Shown: positions 17,274 to 25,664, counted from the stretch's first letter. The stretch is DNA of 46,025 nt from Faucicola sp048551375 (GCF_048551375.1 NZ_JBLYZJ010000017.1:1-46025); one strand, 5' to 3'. Translations and numbers: made by a program. Notes: a model not told the origin generated them from the sequence alone.

Positions 17274-17738
17274 ATGCCAAATGTTCATACTTTACTATTA
17301 GCTGTATCCACCAACACGCCTGCCCAACAAGGGTGGGTATTGGGCTTGTTGTTGCTATTATTATTGGGGGCATTGCTGTTGGGATTGGCATTGTCACCGT
17401 ATCGTTATTTGATGGGGTATTTTGGGATAGGCTCACTGTATTGGTGCGGTGTGGAAGGCTTGAACTGGCTGATTGTGCATCTCTTTGCTGGGCAAGTCGA
17501 CAATAGCTATGTGATTGCCTTTGGTTTATCTTTATTACCTTTATGTTGGCTGTTACATTGGCAACCGGACTCGCCTCACAAAAAAGCCAAGAGAAATAAC
17601 CGCACCAATGTCCGCCAATCATCCCACTTTACCCATCATTGGGTCGGCTCACGCCCTGTGATTTTGGACAAAGATACCAGTTTTTATCAAAACCACGTGC
17701 GTCATACAGCGGTATTTGAAGGAGAATGTCATTCTTAA
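17274..17738 (+). CDS. Small membrane protein, unknown function
   Basis: The 154-residue protein is not recognised. It has a hydrophobic stretch of repeated Leu/Gly (about 22-45). A second hydrophobic segment covers about 46-72 and a third about 80-95. A basic, soluble C-terminal tail follows. That pattern suggests two or three inner-membrane helices with a cytoplasmic tail. AGAGGTGTATT precedes the ATG, giving a fair ribosome binding site. It is divergent from glyQ and 157 bases upstream of the SCP2-domain gene. No domain name can be given. Confidence 0.65.
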   Translation: MPNVHTLLLAVSTNTPAQQGWVLGLLLLLLLGALLLGLALSPYRYLMGYFGIGSLYWCGVEGLNWLIVHLFAGQVDNSYVIAFGLSLLPLCWLLHWQPDSPHKKAKRNNRTNVRQSSHFTHHWVGSRPVILDKDTSFYQNHVRHTAVFEGECHS

Positions 17739-17895
17739 TCTAATTCATCCAACACTACACAAATGCAACTAATTGTTTACAAAAAATTGTGTTAGCAAAG
17801 CAAATGCTACGGTAACAACCATGATTACCTTGTATAATGCCCTATGTTAAGTACAGTTTTTTCACTTATTATTGTTTACTTTAGAGGATGTCGCT

Positions 17896-18999
17896 ATGTT
17901 ATCACAATTGACCCAAATTAAATCTGAGCCATTGGATGTGATGTTATTTGCTATTGGTGTGCGTTTGTCACAATTGGCAAATTCAAATGATGAAAAATTC
18001 AAAAGCCTATTAGAAAACCGCAGTTTTACCATTCAAATGGGCAGTGAAGCCGAACAGCATTTCCGCCATTATAAAGTTGACCACGGCAAATTTGAGCAAA
18101 TCGCTGGCAAAGCCGAAGACCCGACCTTGAGCATTACCTTCAAAGATGCCATGACAGGGGCAAAACTCCTATCAAAAGGGGAAGCCACTGCCTTTATGAC
18201 AGGCATTCAAAATGGCGACCTAAAAATGGCTGGCGATTACTCGCTGTTGATGTGGTTTAACCAAATTTCAAAATTTATCGTGCCTAAAGTGCCAGAACCA
18301 CTAAAACCTGTCGTTGAGCAAGCCAAGCCATTACTAGAAAAAGCCATGCCAATCGCTCAGGGCTTGTGTGCCAAAGTCGCAGGGCTATTTGGGGCAAGCA
18401 GTGTCAGCAGTTCAAGTGCCAAAAGCAAATACTTCAATGACAGCAACACGCCAAAAGATGTTACCAACGCTGGCGAAAGCAAATTGGACACTTTAAAAGC
18501 CAAAGCCACTGAACTCAAAGAAGAAGCGGTCGAAAAATTTGACGAAATCAAAACCGAAGCCAAAGAAAAACTTGATACGCTAAAAGATGAAGCGGAAGAA
18601 AAACTGGCAGAAGTCAAAGAAACTGTCAATGAAAAAACCGCTGAATTAAAAGACAAAGCTCAAGACCTTGAGCATCAAGCTGAAGAAAAATTGGCAGATG
18701 TCAAACAAGAAGTCAAAGATACCGCTGTAGAAAAAGCAGAAGACGTGAAAGAACAAGCGGAAGATGTTAAATCACAAGTAGAAGCAAAACTTGAAAATAC
18801 AAAATCCGATGAAATTCGCCCAGATAACGTGTTTGCCAAATCTGTTGATAATGAAAACTTAACCCCAGCCATGCGTAAATCAGCAGAAATCGAAGCCAAA
18901 CACGCAGACGAAGAAGTCATCGCTGAAGATGTCATCACCAAAGCGGTAAAAGATGATAAATCACCGATTACTAACATTACTGTCACCCGTGCTGAATAA
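17896..18999 (+). CDS. SCP2 sterol-carrier-like domain protein with LEA-like helical tail
   Basis: I chose the ATG at 17896 over the upstream TTG at 17872 because AGAGG lies nine bases before it. The 367-residue product starts with an SCP2-like lipid-binding domain (about 10-130), ending in the typical GDLKMAGDYSLLMWFNQI. A Pro/Ala-rich helix follows. Residues about 195-302 form a highly charged Lys/Glu/Ala tract with roughly 11-residue periodicity (KLDTLKAKATELKEE, KLDTLKDEAEEKLAEVK, EEKLADVKQEVKD). This resembles group 3 LEA or apolipoprotein amphipathic helices. The C-terminal 60 residues are acidic. No signal peptide is seen. Lipid handling and stress protection are inferences. Confidence 0.8.
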   Translation: MLSQLTQIKSEPLDVMLFAIGVRLSQLANSNDEKFKSLLENRSFTIQMGSEAEQHFRHYKVDHGKFEQIAGKAEDPTLSITFKDAMTGAKLLSKGEATAFMTGIQNGDLKMAGDYSLLMWFNQISKFIVPKVPEPLKPVVEQAKPLLEKAMPIAQGLCAKVAGLFGASSVSSSSAKSKYFNDSNTPKDVTNAGESKLDTLKAKATELKEEAVEKFDEIKTEAKEKLDTLKDEAEEKLAEVKETVNEKTAELKDKAQDLEHQAEEKLADVKQEVKDTAVEKAEDVKEQAEDVKSQVEAKLENTKSDEIRPDNVFAKSVDNENLTPAMRKSAEIEAKHADEEVIAEDVITKAVKDDKSPITNITVTRAE

Positions 19000-19027
19000 T
19001 CAGATTATAGGTTTAGCAATGTTTGAT

Positions 19028-19061
19028 AAAAAACAATCACTTTAGGTGGTTGTTTTTTTTT
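19028..19061 (+). terminator. Terminator after the SCP2-domain gene
   Basis: The stem CAATCAC / GTGGTTG (one G-T pair) has a five-base loop and is followed by eight or more T residues, 28 bases past the stop codon. Confidence 0.8.
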
Positions 19062-19130
19062 GCTATGATGATACCCATTTTCTCATTTTAATCCCTACTC
19101 ATTATATTAGGCATAATACTTTGACTTTTT

Positions 19131-19153
19131 GGGCGTATGCAATACGCCCCTAC
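19131..19153. repeat. Family A hairpin upstream of bioB
   Basis: The perfect arms GGGCGTAT / ATACGCCC around GCA are followed by CTAC. The copy contains an ATG (19137) in frame with bioB, which creates a false upstream start. Confidence 0.85.
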
Positions 19154-19202
19154 AAGCGGTGTTATTGCTAATTTAAATGACTATTTATTGGAACATTTTG
19201 TC

Positions 19203-20285
19203 ATGGCAGACCTACTCAACATTCAAGAACCCACCGCCACAGGTATTGGTTTAACCGCCACTTCTACAAACACAAATACTCGCCCTAGCCGTGAGCAAAT
19301 CCAAGCATGGTTTGATTTGCCCTTGATGGATTTATTGCTACTGGCTCAAAACAAACTGCGTGAGCATTTCCCACCCAATAGCGTCCAAGTCAGCACCTTA
19401 TTATCTATTAAAACAGGCAACTGCCCAGAAGACTGCGGTTACTGCTCGCAATCAGGTCACCACAGCACCGACCTGCAACCCGAAAAGAAAATCGAAGTGC
19501 AAAAAGCCATCGAAGAAGCCAAAAAAGCCAAAGAAAGTGGCTCAAGTCGCTTTTGTATGGGGGCGGCGTGGAAACACCCCCACGAGCGAGATATGCCGTA
19601 TGTGGTAGAACTGATTAAAGAAGTGAAGGCGTTGGGGCTAGAAACTTGCATGACGCTCGGTATGCTGACAGGCAACCAAGCCCAAGTCTTGGCAGAAGCA
19701 GGGCTAGACTACTATAACCACAACCTTGACACGTCACGAGATTATTATTGCAAAATCGTCAGCACACGCAGTTATGATGACCGCCTTGATACCCTTGATA
19801 ACGTGCGAAAAGCAGGCATTAACATCTGTTCTGGTGGCATCATCGGCATGGGCGAAAGCCGTGATGACCGTATCAGCCTATTACATGAACTTGCCAATTT
19901 ACCCAAACCACCTGAATCTGTGCCGATTAATATGCTTGTGCCGATTGAGGGAACACCGATTGCCGATGAGTTGCAAGGCACTCGTCTACCTGTGCTGGAG
20001 TGGATACGCACGATTGCAGTCACTCGCCTCGCCTGTCCGACCAGTTATGTACGCATTGCCGCAGGGCGTGAGGGCTTGAGTGATGCTGAGCAAGCCATGC
20101 TATTTATGGCAGGGGCAAATTCGTTCTTCTATGGCAATCGCTTACTGACCACGGACAATGCCACCACCAACCATGATGATAAATTGATTGCGGATTTGGG
20201 ATTGACGGTGGAAAAAGCCGAGCCAAAACAAATCCCAGTCACCAATGCGATGACTGGGCGGATTGGAAGTTTGGCGGTGGTATAA
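19203..20285 (+). CDS. bioB: Biotin synthase
   Basis: BioB is a radical-SAM enzyme that inserts sulfur into dethiobiotin, the last step of biotin synthesis. The radical-SAM cluster is the CxxxCxxC in NCPEDCGYCSQSG. Other family segments are SGSSRFCMGAAWK, YYNHNLDTS, CSGGIIGMGES and NMLVPIEGTP. I place the start at ATG 19203 (MADLLNIQ, 360 residues). An in-frame ATG at 19137 lies inside a hairpin repeat and would add 22 implausible residues. bioF is about 1.9 kb away, separated by two secreted-protein genes. bioA, bioD and bioC are not in the window. Biotin is needed by LiuD, encoded further on. Confidence 0.96.
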   Translation: MADLLNIQEPTATGIGLTATSTNTNTRPSREQIQAWFDLPLMDLLLLAQNKLREHFPPNSVQVSTLLSIKTGNCPEDCGYCSQSGHHSTDLQPEKKIEVQKAIEEAKKAKESGSSRFCMGAAWKHPHERDMPYVVELIKEVKALGLETCMTLGMLTGNQAQVLAEAGLDYYNHNLDTSRDYYCKIVSTRSYDDRLDTLDNVRKAGINICSGGIIGMGESRDDRISLLHELANLPKPPESVPINMLVPIEGTPIADELQGTRLPVLEWIRTIAVTRLACPTSYVRIAAGREGLSDAEQAMLFMAGANSFFYGNRLLTTDNATTNHDDKLIADLGLTVEKAEPKQIPVTNAMTGRIGSLAVV

Positions 20286-20381
20286 GTATCAGAAAAATTT
20301 TAAACTATACTCTGATTTTACGTGGGTTACCCTTCGCTAACCCAGGACAATTTTGGCACGGTTTTGTTGGTAAAAATATGA

Positions 20382-20816
20382 TTACTCATAGCCACTTGGG
20401 ACATTTTTTAGAGTGTCTAATTTGCTGATAGTTTTGGCTTTTGGATTGCATTGAATTTCGACATGTTTTTGATTGGCTAATTCGACATTTACGCCACCAT
20501 AATATTCTTGTGTCATGGTGTCATAGGCATGATTAACATTATAGACGGTATCACCATTACGGATATCAACCGAATACGCTATCGCTCGCCCTACACCTTT
20601 CCAGTTGTAGTATCGAGCGTCTTGGCGTGGCACTTTTAAGGTGATTTCGGGTTTGCCGACTTTGCCATAGCTGTATTGTAGTGTACTACCATTGTCGATG
20701 AGTTGAATTTGCTTACCAGTGGTAGCTTAACATTGAAAGATTGTACCTGCCATTGCCGATTGACTCACTGCCAATGCACCGAGTGCCAATAGACTGGATA
20801 AAATTAATTTTTTCAT
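20382..20816 (-). pseudogene. Secreted protein gene interrupted by a nonsense codon
   Basis: Read from an ATG at 20816, the minus strand encodes a clean signal peptide (MKKLILSSLLALGALAVSQS, then AMA) and begins the mature protein GTIFQC. Codon 30 (20727-20729) is TAA. The same frame then continues without another stop to 20382, 144 codons in total. The tail includes the mature part with YNWKGVGRAIAYSVDIRNGD. One base change at codon 30 would restore the reading frame. The product family is not recognised; it is a small periplasmic or secreted protein. Either it is a recent pseudogene or the base is a sequencing error. A short segment from an internal start is unlikely to be a separate gene. 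Confidence 0.75.
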
Positions 20817-20868
20817 GGACTTACTCCTGTTAATTAAAAATAATATCAAACCCAATAAATATTGTATT

Positions 20869-20934
20869 GTAGGGGCTTATTGCATAAGCCCAATATTTAA
20901 AATATTCAATAGGGCGTAAGCATTACGCCCCTAC
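20869..20934. repeat. Pair of family A hairpins in opposite orientation
   Basis: Copy one (20869-20891) is GTAG with GGGCTTAT / ATAAGCCC. Copy two (20912-20934) has GGGCGTAA / TTACGCCC with CTAC. Tails point outward, as at 5451-5516. Each copy has a different arm sequence with matching changes on both sides. Confidence 0.8.
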
Positions 20935-20963
20935 GACTTTAATTTTTGGGATTGGTATAACAA

Positions 20964-21830
20964 TCACTCTGGTTTATTCCAATTATCATCATCAAACTTG
21001 TCAAAGTTCTGATTCAAATACGCATCTTTAACAATGCCTTTTAAATCTTTTTTATCAATATTTAATATTGCAAAGCCTATCGCATAAGCCCCTAAGCTGT
21101 AAGGGTTATAGCTAAAAGTCATGCCTTGTGGCGTGAAATAAAAATTATCGTTCAACTCAAATTTCCACGTTTTTTGATAGTCGGCAAATGCTTGTTCGGT
21201 CAATTTATCACCATTTTCTACATAAGATTTTTTCACCCAATTTTTAAACTGAGCAAAAACCAATTTTTCCAATGCCGTTTTCTTGCTTGGGCTGACCAAA
21301 ATATCATCTACTTTTAGCTGTTTTTGTTTTTCTAAATCAAACACATAAAATCCCATTGATGGCATACCATGAGGTCCACCACCGTATTCATAGCCTTCTT
21401 GGCTGATTTGTACTACCTTAGGCGAAGTAGATACCAACTTCACCAATGTTGATGTATCACTTTGATTGAATTGGGTATTTTTTTTATCTTGCAAATATTC
21501 ATACGCATATTCTGCATCTTCATCAAAACTGGCACGCATTTCTGCCTGCTCTGCCTCGGTCACAAAGTTCTCATTGATGACGTTATCAATAAACGGATAA
21601 TTGGTTTTGACAAGGTCAATATCGACACGCATACAATATTCGTTATCCGTTCTATCTTCTTTTGGCAAAGCGTTGTAGCGTTGTTTACACAAAGCATCTA
21701 ATTTTGGTGGGATTTTGTAGTCAAATTTGACGGTTTGAAACGCAAATGGGGTGGGTTTTGCCAAAACAGCTTGGCTAGATAGCAGGCTAAAAGAGGCTAA
21801 AATTATTGATGTTAATAGGGATTTTTTCAT
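20964..21830 (-). CDS. Secreted DUF3298-type protein
   Basis: The 288-residue protein has a signal peptide (MKKSLLTSIILASFSLLSSQ, ending AVLA) and should be exported. The second half carries a DUF3298-like region: YEYGGGPHGMPSMGFYVFDL, then KLKVDDIL-like and YFTPQGMTFSYNPYSLGAYA motifs. The same region is seen in RsiV and PdaC proteins, where it forms an extracytoplasmic domain, sometimes lysozyme-binding. No sigma-factor or anti-sigma neighbour is present, so regulation of a sigma factor is not implied. Its relationship to the interrupted secreted gene downstream is unclear. Confidence 0.8.
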   Translation of the reverse strand: MKKSLLTSIILASFSLLSSQAVLAKPTPFAFQTVKFDYKIPPKLDALCKQRYNALPKEDRTDNEYCMRVDIDLVKTNYPFIDNVINENFVTEAEQAEMRASFDEDAEYAYEYLQDKKNTQFNQSDTSTLVKLVSTSPKVVQISQEGYEYGGGPHGMPSMGFYVFDLEKQKQLKVDDILVSPSKKTALEKLVFAQFKNWVKKSYVENGDKLTEQAFADYQKTWKFELNDNFYFTPQGMTFSYNPYSLGAYAIGFAILNIDKKDLKGIVKDAYLNQNFDKFDDDNWNKPE

Positions 21831-22013
21831 ATAATGACTCCAATTGAATATTTTTGGTAGGCAATATTTACAAAGGCTGATTTATAATCTAAAGTTTATT
21901 GGGTGTAAAATAAAACTTTAGTATATGCCTTTATTTTTTTAGCGACAATCTATTTTGATGCACAATATTGGTTAAATGATGGGGCGAATTGGGAATTTAG
22001 CGGTTATTTAATT

Positions 22014-22042
22014 TTGACAAACGGTTAGTTAATCGCTAATAT
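22014..22042 (+). promoter_or_regulatory. Strong predicted sigma70 promoter upstream of bioF
   Basis: TTGACA (22014-22019) and TAATAT (22037-22042) are separated by exactly 17 bases. A second TTGACAAA word starts at 22042, so the pair of TTGACAAA words flanks the core promoter as direct repeats. The repeats are direct, not inverted, so they do not look like a classical BirA operator. Confidence 0.7.
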
Positions 22043-22095
22043 TGACAAATAACCCTCCCTTTACACTGTCATTTAGTTGGCGATTGCTTAGGGCT

Positions 22096-22124
22096 AAAAA
22101 ACCGCCTTGATTGGCGGTTTTTTA
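22096..22124. terminator. Terminator hairpin in the bioF leader
   Basis: AAAAACCGCC / GGCGGTTTTTT around a six-base loop ends 21 bases before the bioF ATG and about 75 bases after the predicted transcription start. It could end a short RNA, attenuate bioF, or terminate minus-strand transcripts. The rest of 21831-22144 holds no gene. Confidence 0.8.
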
Positions 22125-22144
22125 ATATCAAACGGATATTATCT

Positions 22145-23317
22145 ATGCTCACCCACTTCCCCCTCACCCAATCCTTAACCGAACAACGCCAAAGCGGACG
22201 TTACCGCTCACTCACGAGTATTACCAGCGGTGTCACGCCCGCCATAGAAATTGATGGTAAAACGTATGTGAATTTCGCCAGTAATGACTATTTGGGCTTG
22301 GCAACCGACCCTTATTTGGTGGATACATTCAAAAATACCGTGGCAGAAATCGAGCAAGTCGGCAGCGGTGCATCCCACCTGATTACAGGGCATAGCGTGT
22401 GGCATGACGAGCTTGCCCTTACCCTTGCCGAAGTCACAGGCTATGACAAAGCCATTACCTTTAGCACAGGCTACATGGCGAATGTCGGCGTGATTCAAGC
22501 GTTATGCGGGAAAGATAGCGTGATTTTTAGTGATAAACTTAATCATGCCTCGATTGTGGATGGTGCTTTACTTGTTCAAGGGCTAAGTCGTGCCAAAGTC
22601 GTGCGTTTTCCGCACCGTGACTATGCCCATTTGGAACATCAACTGCAACAAACCACCGCTACGCAAAAACTGATTGTCACCGACCATGTATTTAGCATGG
22701 ATGGGACGTTTGCGGATTTGGATAAGTTGCATGAACTGGCACAACGTTATGAATGTGCCTTGATGGTCGATGATGCTCATGGGTTTGGTTTGCCGTATCA
22801 AGCCTATCAAAACCATACTAATACGAGCAAAGCCGATATTTATATGGGAACATTTGGCAAGGCGATTGGTACAAGTGGGGCGTTTGTCGCTAGCTCGCAT
22901 GAGTTGATTGAGTATTTAATCAATTTTAGCCGTGCCTTTATTTATACCACTGCCCTACCGCCTATATTGGCAAAAGTCACGCAAGCGAGTGTTAAACTCA
23001 CCCAAAGTGACCTTTCTCGTGCTGATAAATTATTAAGTAATATCAAACAACTAAGCGAAGGTTTAAATGCTCAAGGTTGGCAAGTCGGTATTGATGATGA
23101 GTTACCCACAACCGCCATTATTCCTGTGTTGATTGGCGATAATGACAAGGCGGTAGCTTTGGCTGATAAGTTAAAATCGGCAGGGTTTTGGGTATCGGCA
23201 ATCCGTCCGCCCACCGTGCCTGTGGGAACGGCAAGGCTACGGTTTTGCGTGAGTGCTAGTCATAGCTCTGAACAGATTGAGCAATTGCTAACGATTATGG
23301 CAAGTTTAGCCCAATAG
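22145..23317 (+). CDS. bioF: 8-amino-7-oxononanoate synthase
   Basis: BioF is a PLP enzyme that condenses pimeloyl-CoA or pimeloyl-ACP with alanine in biotin synthesis. The 390-residue protein has the alpha-oxoamine synthase hallmarks: NFASNDYLGLA, GSGASHLITGHS, SDKLNHASIVDG, TDHVFSMDGTFADL, VDDAHGFG and the PLP lysine in GTFGKAIGTSGAFV. It is monocistronic as far as visible: a strong promoter and a hairpin lie before it, and the next gene has its own spacing of about 108 bases. The ribosome binding site is poor because the terminator T-run sits close to the start. Confidence 0.96.
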   Translation: MLTHFPLTQSLTEQRQSGRYRSLTSITSGVTPAIEIDGKTYVNFASNDYLGLATDPYLVDTFKNTVAEIEQVGSGASHLITGHSVWHDELALTLAEVTGYDKAITFSTGYMANVGVIQALCGKDSVIFSDKLNHASIVDGALLVQGLSRAKVVRFPHRDYAHLEHQLQQTTATQKLIVTDHVFSMDGTFADLDKLHELAQRYECALMVDDAHGFGLPYQAYQNHTNTSKADIYMGTFGKAIGTSGAFVASSHELIEYLINFSRAFIYTTALPPILAKVTQASVKLTQSDLSRADKLLSNIKQLSEGLNAQGWQVGIDDELPTTAIIPVLIGDNDKAVALADKLKSAGFWVSAIRPPTVPVGTARLRFCVSASHSSEQIEQLLTIMASLAQ

Positions 23318-23425
23318 CCACCCAGCGTTGTTACGCTAGCGTTACCTAAAGCTACCAAATCATAGCAGTGCATTGGCTTGGCTTTTGGGTATAATTGGGC
23401 AAAAATATTTACTTGGGAGGATTCC

Positions 23426-24271
23426 ATGCGTCATCACAGTCATAGCAATCATTATAATAAACGCCTTACCACACTTGTCCTTGCCACCATGATGGCGACC
23501 GTGGGCTTGACCGCTTGTTCTAGTACCACCAACACAGGGGCGATTGGGGTCAATCGTAATCAGCTATTGATGGTATCTGACCAAGAAGTGCTACAGATGT
23601 CCAATCAAAGCTACCAACAAACCCTCAAACAAGCCCTTAGCCAAGGCGTGCTGGATACCAATACCGCTCAACTAAAACGTGTCACCCAAATTGCCAATCG
23701 CTTGATTAACCAAGTGGGGGCGTATCGTCCTGATGCACAGCGTTGGAATTGGGAAGTGCATACCATCAAAAGCAATCAGCTCAATGCCTATGTTTTACCT
23801 GGTGGTAAAATTATGATTTATTCAGGGATTATTGACCGTTTGAATCTGACCGATGCTGAAATTGCCGCCATCATTGGGCATGAGATGGCTCATGCGTTGC
23901 GTGAACATGCTCGTGAGCGGATGTCACGCCAAGTTGCCACCCAAACAGGCATTGGTATTGCCGCCAGTGTGTTGGGATTGTCGCAAGGTCAAGCACAGCT
24001 TGCAGGATTGGCAGGGGATTTGGGATTATCGCTACCCAATAGCCGTACCCAAGAAACCGAAGCCGACTTGATTGGGTTAGAATTAATGGCTCGTGCAGGC
24101 TATGACCCAAATTCAGCCGTGACCCTTTGGAGAAAAATGCAAAGTGCCGAAGGTCAAGGCGAACCACCGCAGTTTTTGAGTACCCACCCTGTGAGTGCCA
24201 CTCGCATCGCCAACTTGCAAGCCATGATGCCAAAAGTGTTGCCACTTTATCAACAAAGCAAATATCGTTAA
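23426..24271 (+). CDS. M48-family metalloprotease lipoprotein
   Basis: I start at ATG 23426, preceded by GGGAGG at good spacing, rather than at 23378. The product (281 residues) has a signal peptide with the lipobox LTAC, so it is probably a periplasm-facing lipoprotein. The zinc site is HEMAHALREHARERM (HExxH). The third ligand is the Glu in ETEADLIGLELM. The C-terminal PQFLSTHPVSATRIANL is typical of the LoiP/BepA-like and YggG relatives. The likely role is quality control of envelope proteins. No TPR extension is present, so it is closer to LoiP than to full BepA. Confidence 0.92.
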   Translation: MRHHSHSNHYNKRLTTLVLATMMATVGLTACSSTTNTGAIGVNRNQLLMVSDQEVLQMSNQSYQQTLKQALSQGVLDTNTAQLKRVTQIANRLINQVGAYRPDAQRWNWEVHTIKSNQLNAYVLPGGKIMIYSGIIDRLNLTDAEIAAIIGHEMAHALREHARERMSRQVATQTGIGIAASVLGLSQGQAQLAGLAGDLGLSLPNSRTQETEADLIGLELMARAGYDPNSAVTLWRKMQSAEGQGEPPQFLSTHPVSATRIANLQAMMPKVLPLYQQSKYR

Positions 24272-24293
24272 TCCCCAAAAATCATGTTACACT

Positions 24294-24322
24294 ACCCAAA
24301 AGTTTTAACTTTTGGGTTTTTT
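24294..24322 (+). terminator. Terminator after the M48 protease gene
   Basis: An 11-base perfect stem ACCCAAAAGTT / AACTTTTGGGT has a two-base centre and is followed by T residues, 22 bases past the stop codon. Confidence 0.85.
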
Positions 24323-24355
24323 GTTTGACCTATTTAATAGCATTTAGGAATACTT

Positions 24356-24691
24356 ATGAACCAATCCACCCTTGCCACGCCTTTGGCAGATGAGGTCACT
24401 CAACGATTACAGGCACTTAACCCCATTTTTTTGAATTTAGAAAATGAATCCATGCGTCATGCAGGATATTTTGAGGGAAAAGAGAGCCATTTTAAACTGG
24501 TTATTGTCAGTGACAGTTTTGCAGGCAAGCGTTTGGTACAACGCCATCAGTTGGTATTTGGCTTGGTCAATGACTTGCTTGCCCAAGGTGGCGGAACGAT
24601 TCATGCCTTTTCACTGCATACTTATACTGCTGATGAATGGCAAGGACAAAATCCGCAATCGCCAAATTGTGCAGGACAGAATAAAGGCTAA
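24356..24691 (+). CDS. BolA-family protein
   Basis: The 111-residue protein resembles BolA-family proteins. It has LNPIFLNLENESMRHAG, then ESHFKLVIVSDSFAGKRLVQ (with the conserved His of the family) and RHQLVFGLVNDLL. BolA proteins pair with monothiol glutaredoxins in Fe-S handling, and E. coli BolA also affects morphology in stress. The length and the long C-terminal tail suit BolA itself more than the shorter IbaG/YrbA. It is followed 16 bases later by the SirB-like gene, probably in the same transcript. Confidence 0.9.
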   Translation: MNQSTLATPLADEVTQRLQALNPIFLNLENESMRHAGYFEGKESHFKLVIVSDSFAGKRLVQRHQLVFGLVNDLLAQGGGTIHAFSLHTYTADEWQGQNPQSPNCAGQNKG

Positions 24692-24707
24692 TCGGTAGGA
24701 ATTTTGT

Positions 24708-25073
24708 ATGAAACATCTTCATATGTTGATGGCAGTGCTAACCATTGCCATTTTTGTGTATCAATTTATTCAAATCATGCGTGGCAAAAATGCACAGTTG
24801 CCAAATAAAGGGCTAAAAATCGCCAGCCACGTGATTTATACCTTATTACTGATAGCAGGGGTGATGACACTTATGCCATTGCTAAAGGTCATTGGTTTTC
24901 CTCACTTTATCTTGGCGAAAATTATCCTCTTTGTCGTGGCGATTTCAACAACTATCAAAGCCACTCGTCTTACCACGCCAGCCCCCCAAGCCAAAGCAGG
25001 TATGCTTCTTGCCATGATTGCGTATATCGGTATTGTCGGTTTGGCGGTGATGAAGCCGATGAATTTGTTTTGA
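24708..25073 (+). CDS. SirB-family inner membrane protein
   Basis: The 121-residue protein consists almost entirely of four predicted hydrophobic helices. HLHMLMAVLTIAIFVYQF is at the start and ASHVIYTLLLIAGVMTL in the middle. The pattern matches the SirB2 family, named for Salmonella invasion gene up-regulator and of unproven biochemical role. It lies 16 bases after the BolA-type gene with AGGAATTTTGT as its ribosome binding site. Confidence 0.75.
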   Translation: MKHLHMLMAVLTIAIFVYQFIQIMRGKNAQLPNKGLKIASHVIYTLLLIAGVMTLMPLLKVIGFPHFILAKIILFVVAISTTIKATRLTTPAPQAKAGMLLAMIAYIGIVGLAVMKPMNLF

Positions 25074-25103
25074 TAAATGTAAAAAATAAAATTAGGAACG
25101 CTT

Positions 25104-25493
25104 ATGAAAAAATTAACCCTTCTTGCCCTTGCGACCTCAGTTATCAGCACTACATTTGTTGGCTGTGCCACCACCCCAAGCCCAGAGTATATTTCGCCCA
25201 ATACTTACCAAACCTACGATTGTAACGCCTTATCAAACGAATACAACCGTGTGACCCAATATATCAACGCCAACCAACACCAAGGCGGTTTGACCATGTC
25301 TGGCGTGGGGATTGGCATTGGTATCGGACGTGGGGGCATTTATCCCAACATCAGCCTTGGGGTTGGTCAAGCCAACACCGCCAACCGTAGCAACCTTGCC
25401 ATTGCGATGGGGCAACGTGATGCCATGATTCAGTCTGCACGCCTTAAACAATGTGGCTTCGCTCAAGGGCTAAAATTATCTAGCGAAAAATAA
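25104..25493 (+). CDS. Small putative lipoprotein
   Basis: The 129-residue protein has a signal sequence ending in the lipobox FVGC (Cys21), so it is probably lipidated. The mature part contains a Gly/Ile-rich centre with alternating Gly (VGIGIGIGRGG) and a C-terminal Cys in KQCGFAQ. Family not recognised. AGGAACGC precedes the ATG, 30 bases after the SirB-type gene, and a terminator-like hairpin follows. Confidence 0.75.
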   Translation: MKKLTLLALATSVISTTFVGCATTPSPEYISPNTYQTYDCNALSNEYNRVTQYINANQHQGGLTMSGVGIGIGIGRGGIYPNISLGVGQANTANRSNLAIAMGQRDAMIQSARLKQCGFAQGLKLSSEK

Positions 25494-25542
25494 TTACAAT
25501 TTTTCATTCCCTCCCCCACCCTCTCCCACTAGGAGGGGCGTA

Positions 25543-25581
25543 CCTGCCTTGCCGATGATATTGGTATGGCAGGGTTTTTTT
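25543..25581 (+). terminator. Probable terminator after the lipoprotein gene
   Basis: CCTGCC and GGCAGG flank a loop of about 19 bases, followed by G and seven T. The large loop makes it less certain. A C-rich stretch related to the element at 29344-29415 lies just upstream (25510-25538). Confidence 0.5.
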
Positions 25582-25634
25582 GGCATTTTTTCACAGTTTT
25601 TAGCGTATTATGATAGAAATTGTATCGTTTTAGG

Positions 25635-25664
25635 TTGACAATATCATAATTTTTTGATTAATAT
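25635..25664 (+). promoter_or_regulatory. Predicted promoter of the liu operon
   Basis: TTGACA (25635-25640) and TAATAT (25659-25664) are separated by 18 bases, about 128 bases before the first gene. An inverted repeat GAGGGG / CCCCTC with an 11-base loop (25698-25720) lies in the transcribed leader and may be an operator or an RNA hairpin. Confidence 0.6.

Noticed and set aside
20382..20633. An 83-codon gene starting inside the interrupted secreted protein
   Set aside because: The frame continues upstream to a signal peptide past a single nonsense codon, so a separate gene is unlikely.
22014..22049. Direct TTGACAAA words read as a BirA operator
   Set aside because: BirA sites are inverted repeats. 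Here the words are direct, so the reading is not supported.
23333..23342. Palindrome ACGCTAGCGT after bioF
   Set aside because: Ten bases with no T-run and no second copy seen; not enough to call a terminator or operator.
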